In this document: piece after piece, positions 17,069 through 26,210 of the stretch | Layout of the letters: each line of letters starts with the position of its first letter | How positions within the stretch are numbered: position 1 is the stretch's first letter | DNA from: Chloroflexota bacterium | GTDB taxonomy: Bacteria; Chloroflexota; Anaerolineae; Aggregatilineales; Phototrophicaceae | Assembly: GCA_026707225.1 (NCBI GenBank) | Contig: JAPOXG010000038.1 | Location: 1 to 50,816, forward strand | Length of the DNA stretch: 50,816 nucleotides | Direction of reading: 5' to 3' | Position numbers and translations under genes: made by a program | Notes under the pieces: model-generated | Told to the model about the DNA's origin: nothing | Databases searched by the model: none | The model's input: only the letters and a program-made list of their open reading frames with translations

Positions 17069-18150
17069 CGGATTCGGTCGCCCGATGCCGCATCGAAAAA
17101 GAGCGCGCGCGGCCAGTCCAGTTGGCAATGGACCGTTTCGCCGGGCTGGAATCGCTCGTGCAGCGGCGCCTGGATACGCCAGCGACGCTTCCTCAGCCAG
17201 ACTTCCAGCAGTGTATATTGCTCGGCATAAAATGGGATGACGCGCTCAATCGTGGCGGGAATGCCGCCGTTCTGGTCGCAGATCTTGATGTGCTGAGGGC
17301 GAATGCCGACGATGACTTCGCTGCCATCGGGACGAGGGCGAGGCAGGGCAGCGCGTCCCATATAGCTGCCGTCCCACTCGCCGTCGTTGACACGTCCCCA
17401 GAAAGCGTTGATGGTCGGCGTTCCCAGGAATTCCGCTACGAACAGGCTATCGGGATCGTCATGCAAGTCCCTATAGGGCCCGGACTGAATGATGCGGCCC
17501 GCGTTGATGACGACGATTCGATCGGCGACGCTCATCGCTTCGACCTGATCATGGGTCACATAGATCAGGGTCACGTTAAATTCCTGGATGAGCCGCTTCA
17601 ATTCCACGCGCGCTTGCGCCCGAAATTTAGCATCCAGATTGGCGAAGGGCTCATCGAATAGCAGCAGCTCGAGATCGCGGGCGAAGGCGCGGGCGATGGA
17701 AACGCGCTGCTTTTCCCCGCCGGAGAGATTTCGTGGAAAGCGCCCCATCAGACTTTCTATATCGACGCCGGTGATTTTGGCGACCGTATTGACATGGGCC
17801 GGCACTTCTTCCTCGCGATCGCGAAGGCGCAGAAAGAAGCCAACTGTCTTGCGGCTTTCCCAATGCGGGATCAATACATAATTCTGAAAGACCATGCCGA
17901 TGCCACGGTCTTCAATCGGGATCTCGTCAAGTGGCAGATCGTTGTAGAAGATTTCTCCGCTGTCGGGTTGGTCCAGTCCTGCGATCAAACGCAACAGGGT
18001 GGTCTTGCCACAGCCGCTGGGGCCGAGCAGCACCACCGCCTCGCCATCGTCAACATGCAGGTTGAAGTCCTTGATCGCCAGAACGGGCGTCAGTTTGCGG
18101 CTCTTGTCATAAAAGGTTTTGCTTACATCCTTGAGCGTGATGGTTCTCAT
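17065..18150 (-). CDS. ABC transporter ATPase, UgpC/MalK/PotA type
   Basis: A 361-residue import ATPase. Walker A GPSGCGKTT lies at 43-51, signature LSGGEKQR and Walker B LLLFDEPFANLD follow, and the H-loop is TLIYVTHDQVEAM. After about residue 240 a regulatory OB/TOBE region follows (EVIVGIRPQHIKI is its hallmark). Such ATPases serve sugar, polyol, polyamine or oxyanion importers, and one can serve several permeases. ATG at 18150 is chosen because the longer frame adds 56 residues unlike the family. No permease or binding protein is adjacent. Because modAB at 7.4-9.1 kb lacks modC, this is one possible though unproven partner; CysA/ModC-type residues were not specifically seen. Confidence 0.88.
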   Translation of the reverse strand: MRTITLKDVSKTFYDKSRKLTPVLAIKDFNLHVDDGEAVVLLGPSGCGKTTLLRLIAGLDQPDSGEIFYNDLPLDEIPIEDRGIGMVFQNYVLIPHWESRKTVGFFLRLRDREEEVPAHVNTVAKITGVDIESLMGRFPRNLSGGEKQRVSIARAFARDLELLLFDEPFANLDAKFRAQARVELKRLIQEFNVTLIYVTHDQVEAMSVADRIVVINAGRIIQSGPYRDLHDDPDSLFVAEFLGTPTINAFWGRVNDGEWDGSYMGRAALPRPRPDGSEVIVGIRPQHIKICDQNGGIPATIERVIPFYAEQYTLLEVWLRKRRWRIQAPLHERFQPGETVHCQLDWPRALFFDAASGDRIR

Positions 18151-18263
18151 TGCATCGCCCGAGTTTCTGGGAACTCCTCCATAGAATAACACATGGCCGG
18201 ACTGGAACCGACTAAGCTGGCGGCAGCGGGCGCGCGCTATAGCAATGCCTTCGCGGTCTGATA

Positions 18264-18269
18264 TATAAT
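18264..18269 (+). promoter_or_regulatory. Putative -10 element for lipA
   Basis: A perfect TATAAT at 18264-18269, 39 bases before the GTG start of lipA. No good -35 hexamer was found at 16-18 bases upstream. Confidence 0.4.
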
Positions 18270-18307
18270 GAGGCATACGCGGGAATTGCATTAGCTTGAG
18301 GAACCAG

Positions 18308-19273
18308 GTGTCGAACACGATTCAGCCCGATCTAATTCCGGTGACGACCTCAGCCGATTGGCAACCGGACCCAAAGACGCCACGGCGCCGGCCGCCATGG
18401 ATCCGTGTGCGCGCGCCCAGCGGCGATACCTATGAACGGGTGCGCGAGCTCATGCGCAGCAAGACCTTGCACACCGTCTGTGAAGAGGCGCAATGCCCCA
18501 ATCTCGGTGAATGCTGGGGCAAAGGCGCCGCAACCTTCCTGATGATGGGCGATACCTGTACCCGCAGCTGCGGGTTCTGCGATATCAAGACTGGCCGGCC
18601 AAACCCGCTGGATTGGGCGGAGCCGAATCGCATCGCCGAAAGCGTGCGCGCGATGGGATTGCAGCACGTGGTGATCACGAGCGTCAATCGCGACGACCGC
18701 CCGGATGGCGGGGCGCCGCTCTTCGCCATGGTGATCCGCCGAATTCGCCAGTTGCAGCCCGGCTGCTCAATTGAGGTCTTGGTCCCCGATTTTAAGGGCA
18801 GCGAACTCGCCTTGAAAATGGTGATGGACGCGCAGCCGGAAATATTGAATCACAACGTTGAAACAGTGCCCCGGCTCTTCAAGAAGGTGCAGCCACAGGA
18901 TCGATATGACTGGGCGCTGTCGACTCTGGCAAATGCCAAGCGGATGGATGCCATGGTTTTGACCAAGAGCGGGATCATGCTCGGCCTGGGCGAGACGCTT
19001 GATGAAGTCAAAGCCACGATGCTTGATCTTGTAACCGTCGGCGTCGACATTTTGACACTGGGCCAATACTTGCAGCCAAGCAAACGTCATCTTCCGATTG
19101 AGCGCTATTATACGCCGGACGAGTTCGCCGAATTGCGTGAGGCGGGGCTGCAAATGGGCTTCAAGTGGGTGGAAAGCGGGCCGCTGGTGCGCAGCAGTTA
19201 TCGGGCGGCCGAACAGGTGCGGGAGCTCTCAGGCTTGGACCATTTCCGCCTTCATGCAATCAGGTCCAGTTGA
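18308..19273 (+). CDS. lipA: Lipoyl synthase
   Basis: A radical-SAM enzyme that inserts two sulfurs into protein-bound octanoyl groups to make lipoyl cofactor. The auxiliary 4Fe-4S ligands are C58, C63 and C69 in [12 protein letters not shown], and the radical-SAM ligands C84, C88 and C91 in CTRSCGFC. The C-terminal RSSY motif that supplies the serine ligand is present (PLVRSSYRA). The length of 321 residues is normal. GTG at 18308 is chosen because GAGGA lies 6 bases upstream; a TTG at 18296 is the alternative. No lipB is adjacent. The bactofilin gene follows 97 bases later on the same strand. Confidence 0.95.
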   Translation: MSNTIQPDLIPVTTSADWQPDPKTPRRRPPWIRVRAPSGDTYERVRELMRSKTLHTVCEEAQCPNLGECWGKGAATFLMMGDTCTRSCGFCDIKTGRPNPLDWAEPNRIAESVRAMGLQHVVITSVNRDDRPDGGAPLFAMVIRRIRQLQPGCSIEVLVPDFKGSELALKMVMDAQPEILNHNVETVPRLFKKVQPQDRYDWALSTLANAKRMDAMVLTKSGIMLGLGETLDEVKATMLDLVTVGVDILTLGQYLQPSKRHLPIERYYTPDEFAELREAGLQMGFKWVESGPLVRSSYRAAEQVRELSGLDHFRLHAIRSS

Positions 19274-19370
19274 ACGGTGACGATTACGCTGCCATTTCGC
19301 CAGTTTTTGCGGCGGAGCAATCGGTAAGCAATTTGAAACCGCAGGTAAGTCGAGCAGACGAGGGAAGAGC

Positions 19371-19940
19371 ATGAGCGCGTTTTTCGCCAATCGGCGCGGG
19401 CAAACGGAAGTGGAAGCGCAGGAGTCGGCGCCGGATGTGCCCTCCGGTCGGCCCGTCGGCTTCGACACGGTCGTAGGCTCAAACACGAGCTTCGAAGGCA
19501 GTTTTGTCAGTTCGGGCAATGTGCGCATGGACGGTCAATTTGCCGGCTCGCTGGAGGTCAGCGGTAATATTCTGGTGGGCGAATCGGCCGATATTCATGC
19601 CGACATCAATGCCCGCAACATCTCCATCGCCGGCTCTGTTCGCGGCAATGTGGCCGGCAACAAGGTGCAGCTTCTGCGAACGGGACGAATCTGGGGCGAT
19701 ATCAGCGCATCGGCTTTGACCACGGAAGAAGGCGCCTTCATTGACGGCAAGATTACGATGATCGGGCACTCGGCGACAAGACCGCCGACGGACGAAGCCA
19801 ACGTTGAGCATGACGCTTTGCTCGATTCGCTGGACGATTCCGACGGCGAAGACGATGCCATCGAGGTTGCGCTCCTGCTTGAAAGCGCCGCGGCGGATGA
19901 CCAGACGGGTGAAGAGCCGCTTGACGAAGACAATCGCTGA
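19371..19940 (+). CDS. Bactofilin (polymer-forming cytoskeletal protein)
   Basis: A 189-residue protein whose region from about 22 to 128 is a bactofilin beta-helix. It shows repeated short strands with regularly spaced Gly and hydrophobic residues (GSFVSSGNVRMDGQFAGSL, GNILVGESADIHADI, GSVRGNVAGNKVQLL). Bactofilins self-assemble into filaments at the membrane and organise cell-shape or surface machinery. The C-terminal 60 residues are very acidic (DDSDGEDDAIEV). The ATG is preceded by AGGGAAGAG. It may be read with lipA, but the two have no known common role. Confidence 0.9.
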   Translation: MSAFFANRRGQTEVEAQESAPDVPSGRPVGFDTVVGSNTSFEGSFVSSGNVRMDGQFAGSLEVSGNILVGESADIHADINARNISIAGSVRGNVAGNKVQLLRTGRIWGDISASALTTEEGAFIDGKITMIGHSATRPPTDEANVEHDALLDSLDDSDGEDDAIEVALLLESAAADDQTGEEPLDEDNR

Positions 19941-20022
19941 GCTGGAGTCTCAGAAGTAAATTGCAAGTAATGAGTGTGATCGCCATTTGAGTGAAACGCT
20001 AAATGGAACGCAAAATGTGTAC

Positions 20023-20043
20023 GGGCGAGCCGGTGGCTCGCCC
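20023..20043. terminator. Hairpin between convergent genes
   Basis: GGGCGAGCC (20023-20031) and GGCTCGCCC (20035-20043) form a perfect 9-bp stem with a GGT loop. It lies between the stop codons of the bactofilin and SDR genes. There is no T-run on either side, so it is a probable bidirectional stop without the classic tail. Confidence 0.5.
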
Positions 20044-20063
20044 ACTCGCGCTGCTGATTTCGA

Positions 20064-20834
20064 TTAAATCGAACTGGCGCTGACGCCGCCGTCTACGACG
20101 AATACCGCGCCAGTCGTATAGTCCGACGCCGATGAAGCCAGGTAGAGCGCTATGCCGCTGATGTCCTTTGGCTGACCAATTCGCCCCGCCGGCGTCTGTG
20201 CCAAGACAGGAGTGAGCAATTCCGGATTGCCCCAAAGCGCTTGGGCGAATTTCGTCTGCACCAAGCCCGGCGCGATGGCGTTGACCTGAATATTGTCCGC
20301 GCCCAACTCGCCCGCAAGGGACTTGGTCAAGCTAATGACACCGGCTTTGGTAATGCTGTAAATGCCTTGATAGCGGCCTGGGTTTAACCCCACAATGGAG
20401 GCGACATTGATAATCTTGCCGCCGCCGTTCGCTCTCATCACTTTGACCGCCGCTTGCGTTAGCCAGACGTTGCCCATCAGATTCACTTCAATGGTCTTTT
20501 GCCAATAGCTGTCAGCCGCCTTGAGCGTGGGGCCGAAGTGCGGGTTGGTCGCCGCGTTGTTGACCAGAATATCCACCGCGCCGAAGTGACTGACCGTTTG
20601 TTCAACCAAGGCCTTGAGCGCCTCTTTGTCGCCATTGTGCGCGGCGATGCCAACCGCGTCGCCCCCGCGGATGCGTATTTCTTCAGCGGCCTCGTCAAGC
20701 GCGTCTTGCCGGCGGCTGGCTAGCGCGACTTTGGCGCCAGCGAGGGCAAATGCCCTCGCGATCGACTTGCCGATGCCGCGAGACGCGCCGGTTACGATGG
20801 CAACGCGGCCGCTTAAGTCGAAGAAGTCCGCCAT
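20064..20834 (-). CDS. Short-chain dehydrogenase/reductase
   Basis: A 256-residue classical SDR. The cofactor-binding TGASRGIG is at 15-22, NNAAT near 92-96, and the catalytic Ser146 lies in NVASIVGL. Tyr159 and Lys163 are in YSITK. An Arg shortly after strand 2 (ALASRR) suggests NADP. ATG with GGGAGAG upstream. It lies 63 bases downstream of the Wzz-like gene on the same strand and could be the last gene of the polysaccharide operon, but its sequence resembles general alcohol or acyl oxidoreductases (DHRS4/FabG-like). Substrate unknown. Confidence 0.85.
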   Translation of the reverse strand: MADFFDLSGRVAIVTGASRGIGKSIARAFALAGAKVALASRRQDALDEAAEEIRIRGGDAVGIAAHNGDKEALKALVEQTVSHFGAVDILVNNAATNPHFGPTLKAADSYWQKTIEVNLMGNVWLTQAAVKVMRANGGGKIINVASIVGLNPGRYQGIYSITKAGVISLTKSLAGELGADNIQVNAIAPGLVQTKFAQALWGNPELLTPVLAQTPAGRIGQPKDISGIALYLASSASDYTTGAVFVVDGGVSASSI

Positions 20835-20897
20835 GCTGTCTCTCCCGTCTTCAATCTCTGTCAGCAGCCGATCGAGGGGACCGGAATCGCGCTCGAT

Positions 20898-21575
20898 TCA
20901 GGCGCGTTCCTTGGGGATGCTGCCGATCAAGGGCAAGCCCAGCCGACGCAGATCGTCTTGATGATAGATCGTGCGATCGACAAACTCGGCGAAGACCGCA
21001 ATCGCCAGCCCAATCAACAATGCCACAGCCAAGCGGACGACAGGCGCCAGGCGCGAGGGCAGAGCTGGTGGCGCTACGGCGATAGCAGGCTGGTCCAGAA
21101 TGGTTACCTGCGCCGCCTCGCCTTCCAATTGGGGGAAGTAGCGCTGGCTGCGGCTGTTCAAAACCAGCACAGCCGCGTCGGCGATGGCGCCAAGCGAATC
21201 GCCATTGAGATGACTCATGTAAATCACGCCGACGCTGCGTACGTTGTCGGCGGCGATATGCAAGCCATCCATGGCCGCTTGATCATCGCCAAGAATGCTT
21301 GCAATTTCCTGGCGAAAACTTGAGCTGCGCGCCCAGTCCGTCAGGGCATGCACCGTGTATTCCGATGCGCGCCAGATGTCGGTGTAGTCGCCTTCGCGGT
21401 CCGGCATATTCAGTTTCTGCGCGGCGCTGTATCGAATCTGGGTGGTGAACCCGCCGCTGACAGCCGTGCCATCCCGCAGCAAATCTGGAACTGATATCAC
21501 CGCGCTCAAGACGACTGGCAGGACGATGAGCCACCAGCGGCGCATCAATATGCGGATTATCTCTTTGTACTCCAT
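20898..21575 (-). CDS. Wzz-like polysaccharide chain-length/co-polymerase protein
   Basis: About 225 residues with an N-terminal membrane segment (WWLIVLPVVLSAVISVPDLL), an outer domain of about 140 residues, and a second membrane segment (VRLAVALLIGLAIAVFAEFV). It ends in the cytoplasmic DRTIYHQDDLRRLGLPLIG seen in Wzz/CapA-type proteins. Such proteins set the chain length of exported polysaccharide, together with a CpsD-type ATPase like the one at 28.4 kb. ATG at 21575 is favoured because AGGG lies 9 bases upstream; an ATG at 21584 has none. It follows the GT4 gene with a gap of a few bases. The outer domain is shorter than usual. Confidence 0.75.
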   Translation of the reverse strand: MEYKEIIRILMRRWWLIVLPVVLSAVISVPDLLRDGTAVSGGFTTQIRYSAAQKLNMPDREGDYTDIWRASEYTVHALTDWARSSSFRQEIASILGDDQAAMDGLHIAADNVRSVGVIYMSHLNGDSLGAIADAAVLVLNSRSQRYFPQLEGEAAQVTILDQPAIAVAPPALPSRLAPVVRLAVALLIGLAIAVFAEFVDRTIYHQDDLRRLGLPLIGSIPKERA

Positions 21576-21586
21576 TTGAATCATCC

Positions 21587-22726
21587 CTAATTCCCGTTCA
21601 AGGGGTCCCGGTATTGAAACTTCTGACCGGCGGTATGCGCATCCCAGGCTTGCTTTACAAATGCGTCGATGCGTTCAGCAAATACGCTGGTATCGAATCT
21701 CCTGGCATGCGCTCGAATCTCTTGCGAATTGTACGCGCCTTCATCAAAGTTGCGCCAGACTGCTTTCAGGCTGTCTACGGTCATCTGGGGGAAATGCTCG
21801 CCAGTGACGCCCGGGATGACGGTGTCCAATGCGCCGCCGCCGCCGAATGCGATGGTCGGACGACCGGCGGCTTGCGCTTGGACCGGTGTAATGCCGAAAT
21901 CTTCCAGACCCGGCAAGATTAGCGCCTGGCATCTTGCCATCAAGCCGGGTAATTCGGCCTCCGGCACGTAGCCGAGAAACTCGACATTGTCCCCCGCCAG
22001 CGCGCGCAGCCGCTCACGATCCCGTCCGCCGCCGGCAATTTTCAACTTTAAGCCCAGCGCCCCCGCCGCTTGAATCGCCAGATCGATGCGTTTGTACGGA
22101 ATCAGGCGGGACACGATGAGATAATAGTCTTCGATGGTTTCGGTTGCCATCGCTTCAAAGCGCGCAGTTTCCACCGGCGGGAAAATGACCGTTGAATTGC
22201 GCGCGTAAAATTGACTGATGCGCTCCTGAACTGCCGTGCTGATGGCGATGAAATGCGACACGCGCTGCGCCGCCGCATAATCCCAGCGTTTCAGAACGGT
22301 TACCAGCGGCCGCAAGAGCAACTTCGCGCTTGCGCTTAGGTCTTCTCCCTCAAGGTAGTTGTCCAATTGCCAAACGTAACGCGTCGGCGTCAGGCAATAG
22401 CAAATGTGCAAGCTTGCTGGCGGGAAGCGCAAGCCATGACAGAATCCGCTTTTGTTGCTCAGAATCACTTCAAAGTTGTCAATTTCTAGCTTGTTCCAGG
22501 CGAGCGGATACAGGGGCAAATAGGCTTGGTGGCGCCGATGTATAGCCGGCAGACGATCGATCGGGAGCGTGCGAATATCCCAATCTTGATAGTGAGCGGG
22601 CATGCGCTTCTTGTCGAAGATGCTGGTGAAAACGGGGCTCGCGGGATACTGGCGTTTAAGCGCCTCCAGCACATTTTCCGCGCCGCCAACTTGATTGAGC
22701 CAATCGTGAACCAGCGCGATCTTCAA
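21587..22726 (-). CDS. Glycosyltransferase family 4 (WbaZ-like)
   Basis: A 379-residue GT-B enzyme with the N-terminal KIALVHDWLNQVGGAENVLE typical of mannosyl or rhamnosyl transferases of surface-glycan clusters. The C-terminal donor domain has YYLIVSRLIPYKRIDLAIQA and the EX7E-like block PGLEDFGITPVQAQAAGRP. It transfers a nucleotide-activated sugar to a lipid-linked glycan at the inner membrane face. The start is TTG with GGGGGA 5 bases upstream. It lies between rnhB (69-base gap) and the Wzz-like gene. Donor and acceptor are not determined. Confidence 0.85.
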   Translation of the reverse strand: MKIALVHDWLNQVGGAENVLEALKRQYPASPVFTSIFDKKRMPAHYQDWDIRTLPIDRLPAIHRRHQAYLPLYPLAWNKLEIDNFEVILSNKSGFCHGLRFPPASLHICYCLTPTRYVWQLDNYLEGEDLSASAKLLLRPLVTVLKRWDYAAAQRVSHFIAISTAVQERISQFYARNSTVIFPPVETARFEAMATETIEDYYLIVSRLIPYKRIDLAIQAAGALGLKLKIAGGGRDRERLRALAGDNVEFLGYVPEAELPGLMARCQALILPGLEDFGITPVQAQAAGRPTIAFGGGGALDTVIPGVTGEHFPQMTVDSLKAVWRNFDEGAYNSQEIRAHARRFDTSVFAERIDAFVKQAWDAHTAGQKFQYRDPLNGN

Positions 22727-22795
22727 GGTAATCCCCCGCGTTGCGCCCCCGCCAACATCACAGGCCTGTCTCGCTTCTTCCGGCGACGCAGCTCC

Positions 22796-23470
22796 TCAGT
22801 CCGACCTGTTCTCAGCGAACTCGCAAATCGGGCGGAAGGATTGCCGATGGGCGGCGCATGGACCGGACTGTCGAAGCGCCCGCAGATGAGCCGGCGTGCC
22901 ATAGCCCTTGTGCTGGGCGAATCCGTAGCCCGCATACTGTCCGTCAAGCATTCGCATGAATTGATCGCGCCAGACTTTGGCGAGAACGCTGGCGCAGGCG
23001 ATGGTCAGCGAATGTTTATCGCCATCGACGATGCTCAACTGCGGGACATCGGAGCGCTCCGGCCAGGGCATGTAATCCAGGAAGAGGTAGTCGGGAAGGA
23101 ATCCGGTCCCTTCCACGGCATTGTCGAGGGCGCGCTGCATGGCCGTTTTCGTCGCGTTGACGATGCCCTTGCGGTCAATCTCTTCAACGCTGCTCTGCCC
23201 AATGCCCCAAACAATCGCGACATCTTTGATCTTGTCGCTGAGTCGATCACGTCGGGAGGCGGTCATCTCTTTGCTGTCCCGTACGCCTCGCAGCGCTTGG
23301 GTGAGGTCAGCGCGTTCCAGCGGCAGGGCGACGGCGGCCGCGGCGACTGGTCCAGCCAGGGGACCGCGACCAGCTTCATCAAGTCCGACGATCCGTCGGT
23401 AGCCGGCGCGGAAATAACGCCGCTCGTGATGGAGGCTCGCAGTCTTGGATCTTATCTTGGGCTCAGCCAT
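22796..23470 (-). CDS. rnhB: Ribonuclease HII
   Basis: Removes ribonucleotides from DNA and RNA primers from hybrids. The catalytic D-E pair is in GLDEAGRGPLAGPV (31-36), with the conserved DSKEMTASRRDRL and a further acidic residue in LFLDYMPW. The C-terminal SVLAKVWRDQFM and AQHKGYGTPAHLRAL are standard. 224 residues is normal. The start overlaps the end of the upstream GT2 gene by 8 bases, so it is translated within the polysaccharide operon although its role is in DNA maintenance. Confidence 0.94.
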   Translation of the reverse strand: MAEPKIRSKTASLHHERRYFRAGYRRIVGLDEAGRGPLAGPVAAAAVALPLERADLTQALRGVRDSKEMTASRRDRLSDKIKDVAIVWGIGQSSVEEIDRKGIVNATKTAMQRALDNAVEGTGFLPDYLFLDYMPWPERSDVPQLSIVDGDKHSLTIACASVLAKVWRDQFMRMLDGQYAGYGFAQHKGYGTPAHLRALRQSGPCAAHRQSFRPICEFAENRSD

Positions 23471-24209
23471 AAATGCCCTGATGCCAATTCCGCCGGATTT
23501 CCCAAATCTCGCGCAGCAGCTTCATCGAGTCATCCCAGAGCCGCATGGTGGAGTAGGGATCGTAATACCAGGTTATCGGCATCTCCTTCACTCGATAACC
23601 GCGCCGCTTGGCGATGAACAAGAGCTCCACATCAAAGCCGATACCGTTCATCCGCTGCACGGCAAAGAGGTCTTCCGCTACTTTTCCGCTAAACATCTTG
23701 AAGCCGCACTGCGTGTCTTCATAATCTCTGATCGCGGCAACTTTGATGATGAATGTGGCGACCCGCCCCATGATATGGCGATACTCCGGTTCATCGACGC
23801 GTACCGCGCCAGGCGCTTCGCGGCTAGCGATGACGATGTCGTGCCCGTCCGAATGCGGCGGCAAGAATTTTGCGAGCTCCTCAATCCGCATAGACAGGTC
23901 GGCATCGCAGATGAAGCGCCAGTCCCCCGTCGCCGCTAACATGCCTTGCTTGACGGCCAAGCCTTTGCCGCGCAAATTGTCGGGAGACTGAATCACGCTC
24001 ACGTTGGGATATGCGCGAGCGCAATCGCGAGCGACTTCGTAGGTTCGGTCCTCGCTGCCGTTTTCGACGATGATGACTTCGGACTCAAAGGACTTCGTCC
24101 GCAGGAAAGCGTCTATCTGAGCCAGGCTCGGTGGCAGCCGACTCTCTTCATTGTGCGCCGGTATAACGATGCTCAGAAAGGGATTGCTCAAATCTGAATC
24201 TCCATCCAT
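23463..24209 (-). CDS. Glycosyltransferase family 2 (dolichyl-phosphate-glucose synthase type)
   Basis: A 248-residue GT-A enzyme. It shows LSIVIPAHNEESRLPPSL, then VIIVENGSEDRT, the spacing motif GKGLAVKQGMLAA, and FICDADLSM, whose D-x-D binds metal and nucleotide sugar. MFSGKVAEDLF and RGYRVKEMPITW match ALG5/DPM-like enzymes, which charge a polyprenyl phosphate with one sugar. There is no C-terminal membrane helix. It is the gene directly before rnhB, overlapping it by 8 bases, in the surface-glycan operon. Confidence 0.88.
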   Translation of the reverse strand: MDGDSDLSNPFLSIVIPAHNEESRLPPSLAQIDAFLRTKSFESEVIIVENGSEDRTYEVARDCARAYPNVSVIQSPDNLRGKGLAVKQGMLAATGDWRFICDADLSMRIEELAKFLPPHSDGHDIVIASREAPGAVRVDEPEYRHIMGRVATFIIKVAAIRDYEDTQCGFKMFSGKVAEDLFAVQRMNGIGFDVELLFIAKRRGYRVKEMPITWYYDPYSTMRLWDDSMKLLREIWEIRRNWHQGIYG

Positions 24210-24311
24210 GGAGTTACAATCTGGATCGGATTATACGAACCATAATACGCGAGATTCGTCAATTGTACATGCGGGCGGTCGCAGGCCTGGCAATAGACCG
24301 CGCCTCGAAGC

Positions 24312-25259
24312 TCAAACCAGCGTCAGAATGCTTTCGATATAGTCGTCGGCGACGCGCTTCGCCGTCTGGATGCGCTTTCGTTTTTTCAGGGCGCCGCGAA
24401 TGCTGAAGGCGCCCGCTATCATACCGCGGATTCGCGCGCGCGCTTCCCGCCCACGCCACGATTTCAGCGACAGCCAGAGCAGCGCCAGCTGTCTCGCCAG
24501 AATCCGCCTCCCATATTTGCGCAGCAGACTCGCGGGCATATTCTTGGCGATGAGCCAGATGCCGTTGCGGCCATCGTGAAAGCTTGCCGTGACGCCGCCG
24601 CCAGTCGCGGACAAATGGTGATAGACTATCGCAAGTGGTTCATACCAGACCTTGTAGCCAGCCAGTTGCGCGCGCCAGGCCAAATCGACGTCCTCGAGCA
24701 GGAAGAAAAAATCGTCGTCCAGGGTATCGATCTCCGCAAGCATAGATTGCCGATAGACGGCTGACCCGCCGCAGGCGGAAAAGACATATTCTCCGCGATC
24801 GTATTGACCCTTGTCCCATTGCCAGGCGCCACGGTTGCCAGCGCGGCCATCGGTGGTGAAGAAGTCGCCGGCGGTGTGCAAGCGATCGCGCTGATCAAAT
24901 AGCAGCATCTTGCTGGCGACGATCCCGGCATCGGAATGAGACTCAAAAGCTCGCGCCACTTGTTCCGCCCAATCGCTCGCCACTTCAGTATCATTATTGA
25001 GCAAGGCGATATATGCGCCCTCCGCCGCCTCCATGCCCGCGTTGCAGGCGCCAGTGAAGCCGCGATTCTCCTTTAGTTCGATCAGCCGTACTTCTGGATA
25101 CCGGGTTCGGACGAATTCTTGCGACCCGTCCGTTGAAGCATTGTCGACGAGGATAACTTCAATATCTGCGAGGGTTTGCCCGCGGAGCGCGTCAAGACAG
25201 TCGGCGAGAAAGCGCTGCCCGTTCCAATTCGGGATGACGACGGAGAACGGGTCCGGCAT
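24312..25259 (-). CDS. Glycosyltransferase family 2 (rhamnosyltransferase-like)
   Basis: A 315-residue GT-A enzyme. FSVVIPNWNGQRFLADCL opens the fold, LVDNASTDGS and LKENRGFTGACNAGMEAA follow, and the metal-binding LLNNDTEV lies near residue 90. The block FFLLEDVDLAWRAQLAGYKV near 190 is typical of rhamnosyl- and galactofuranosyl-type transferases. A basic C-terminal part likely contacts the membrane. The ATG overlaps the rmlD stop by one base (TGATG), showing translational coupling with the dTDP-rhamnose genes. A rhamnose donor is a reasonable inference, not proof. Confidence 0.88.
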   Translation of the reverse strand: MPDPFSVVIPNWNGQRFLADCLDALRGQTLADIEVILVDNASTDGSQEFVRTRYPEVRLIELKENRGFTGACNAGMEAAEGAYIALLNNDTEVASDWAEQVARAFESHSDAGIVASKMLLFDQRDRLHTAGDFFTTDGRAGNRGAWQWDKGQYDRGEYVFSACGGSAVYRQSMLAEIDTLDDDFFFLLEDVDLAWRAQLAGYKVWYEPLAIVYHHLSATGGGVTASFHDGRNGIWLIAKNMPASLLRKYGRRILARQLALLWLSLKSWRGREARARIRGMIAGAFSIRGALKKRKRIQTAKRVADDYIESILTLV

Positions 25260-26119
25260 CAAGCGGCGGCCTCGGCGTCCAGGAAGGCGCGCAGGCTGTC
25301 TTCCCAGGGGCGCAGTTGAATCCCGATGCTGGCGCCGGCGTTGTTGGCCAGGGCGGTGTATTCAGGGGGCAGCGACGGACGGGGCCACTCATGTCGGCTG
25401 ATGCGCTCAATCGGCGTTTCGCTGTAGCCGGCTAGATCAAGCACATGGCGCGCAAACTGCCAGCGACTCACGGCGCCCTCGTTGACCAGATGATAGATGC
25501 CGAAGCGCTCCGTCTCGATCAGTTTTGCAATCGCCGCTGCCAGGTCGTTTGTATATGTCGGGTTCGCCACTTCATTAGTTACGACGCGAAGGGGCTTGCC
25601 ATCTTGCGCCGCGCCTAAGATCGCGTGGATGAAGTTGCGTCCGCCATGGGCGAAGAGCCAAGCCGAGCGGACGATATAATGCCGCGGGTTCACTTGGGCG
25701 ACGGCGCGCTCGCCATACCATTTGCTGTAGCCATAAGCATTCCGCGGATTCGGATAGTCGTATTCGCTGTAAGCGCGGTCAAGCGCCCCGTCGAAGACCT
25801 CGTTGCTGCTGACATAGAGAATCGGAATGGCAAACTGGGCCGTGACCGCTGCCAGGTTTCCGGTCCCGAGCCCGTTGATTTTCAGCGCCTTCCGCGGGTT
25901 CAGCGCGCAGCCGTTGACATCAGTCCAGGCGGCCGGATGCAAGACAATGTCCGGGCACGTGTCAGCGACAAGCCGGCGGCAGGCATCGTAATCGGCGATA
26001 TCCAGTTCATGGCTGACTTCGCCGACGATGTCCGCGCCCAAAACGAAGTGCTCCTCCTGGAGTTTCGCTATGAGTTGGCTGCCGAGTCGGCCGGCGGCGC
26101 CGGTGATCAGAATCTTCAT
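25259..26119 (-). CDS. rmlD: dTDP-4-dehydrorhamnose reductase
   Basis: Last step of dTDP-L-rhamnose synthesis, reducing dTDP-4-keto-rhamnose with NAD(P)H. The nucleotide-binding ITGAAGRLGSQL is at the N-terminus. The family motif HPAAWTDVNGCALNPRKA follows, with LYVSSNEVFDGA and the catalytic YGYSKWYGE. Its 286 residues are normal. It lies downstream of rmlB by 91 bases and overlaps the next glycosyltransferase by one base. Confidence 0.92.
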   Translation of the reverse strand: MKILITGAAGRLGSQLIAKLQEEHFVLGADIVGEVSHELDIADYDACRRLVADTCPDIVLHPAAWTDVNGCALNPRKALKINGLGTGNLAAVTAQFAIPILYVSSNEVFDGALDRAYSEYDYPNPRNAYGYSKWYGERAVAQVNPRHYIVRSAWLFAHGGRNFIHAILGAAQDGKPLRVVTNEVANPTYTNDLAAAIAKLIETERFGIYHLVNEGAVSRWQFARHVLDLAGYSETPIERISRHEWPRPSLPPEYTALANNAGASIGIQLRPWEDSLRAFLDAEAAA

Positions 26120-26210
26120 TCAGCGTTCATATCCAGGCATTGAATCGTAATCTTCGTGTGGCGGATTGGCCGCGTTTGGCATGAGAATGACATGAAAAGG
26201 CATCATTCAG

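Noticed and set aside
22526..23617. A 363-codon open frame on the plus strand
   Set aside because: It runs antisense across rnhB and two glycosyltransferase genes, all of which have clear family motifs. Its own translation resembles nothing.
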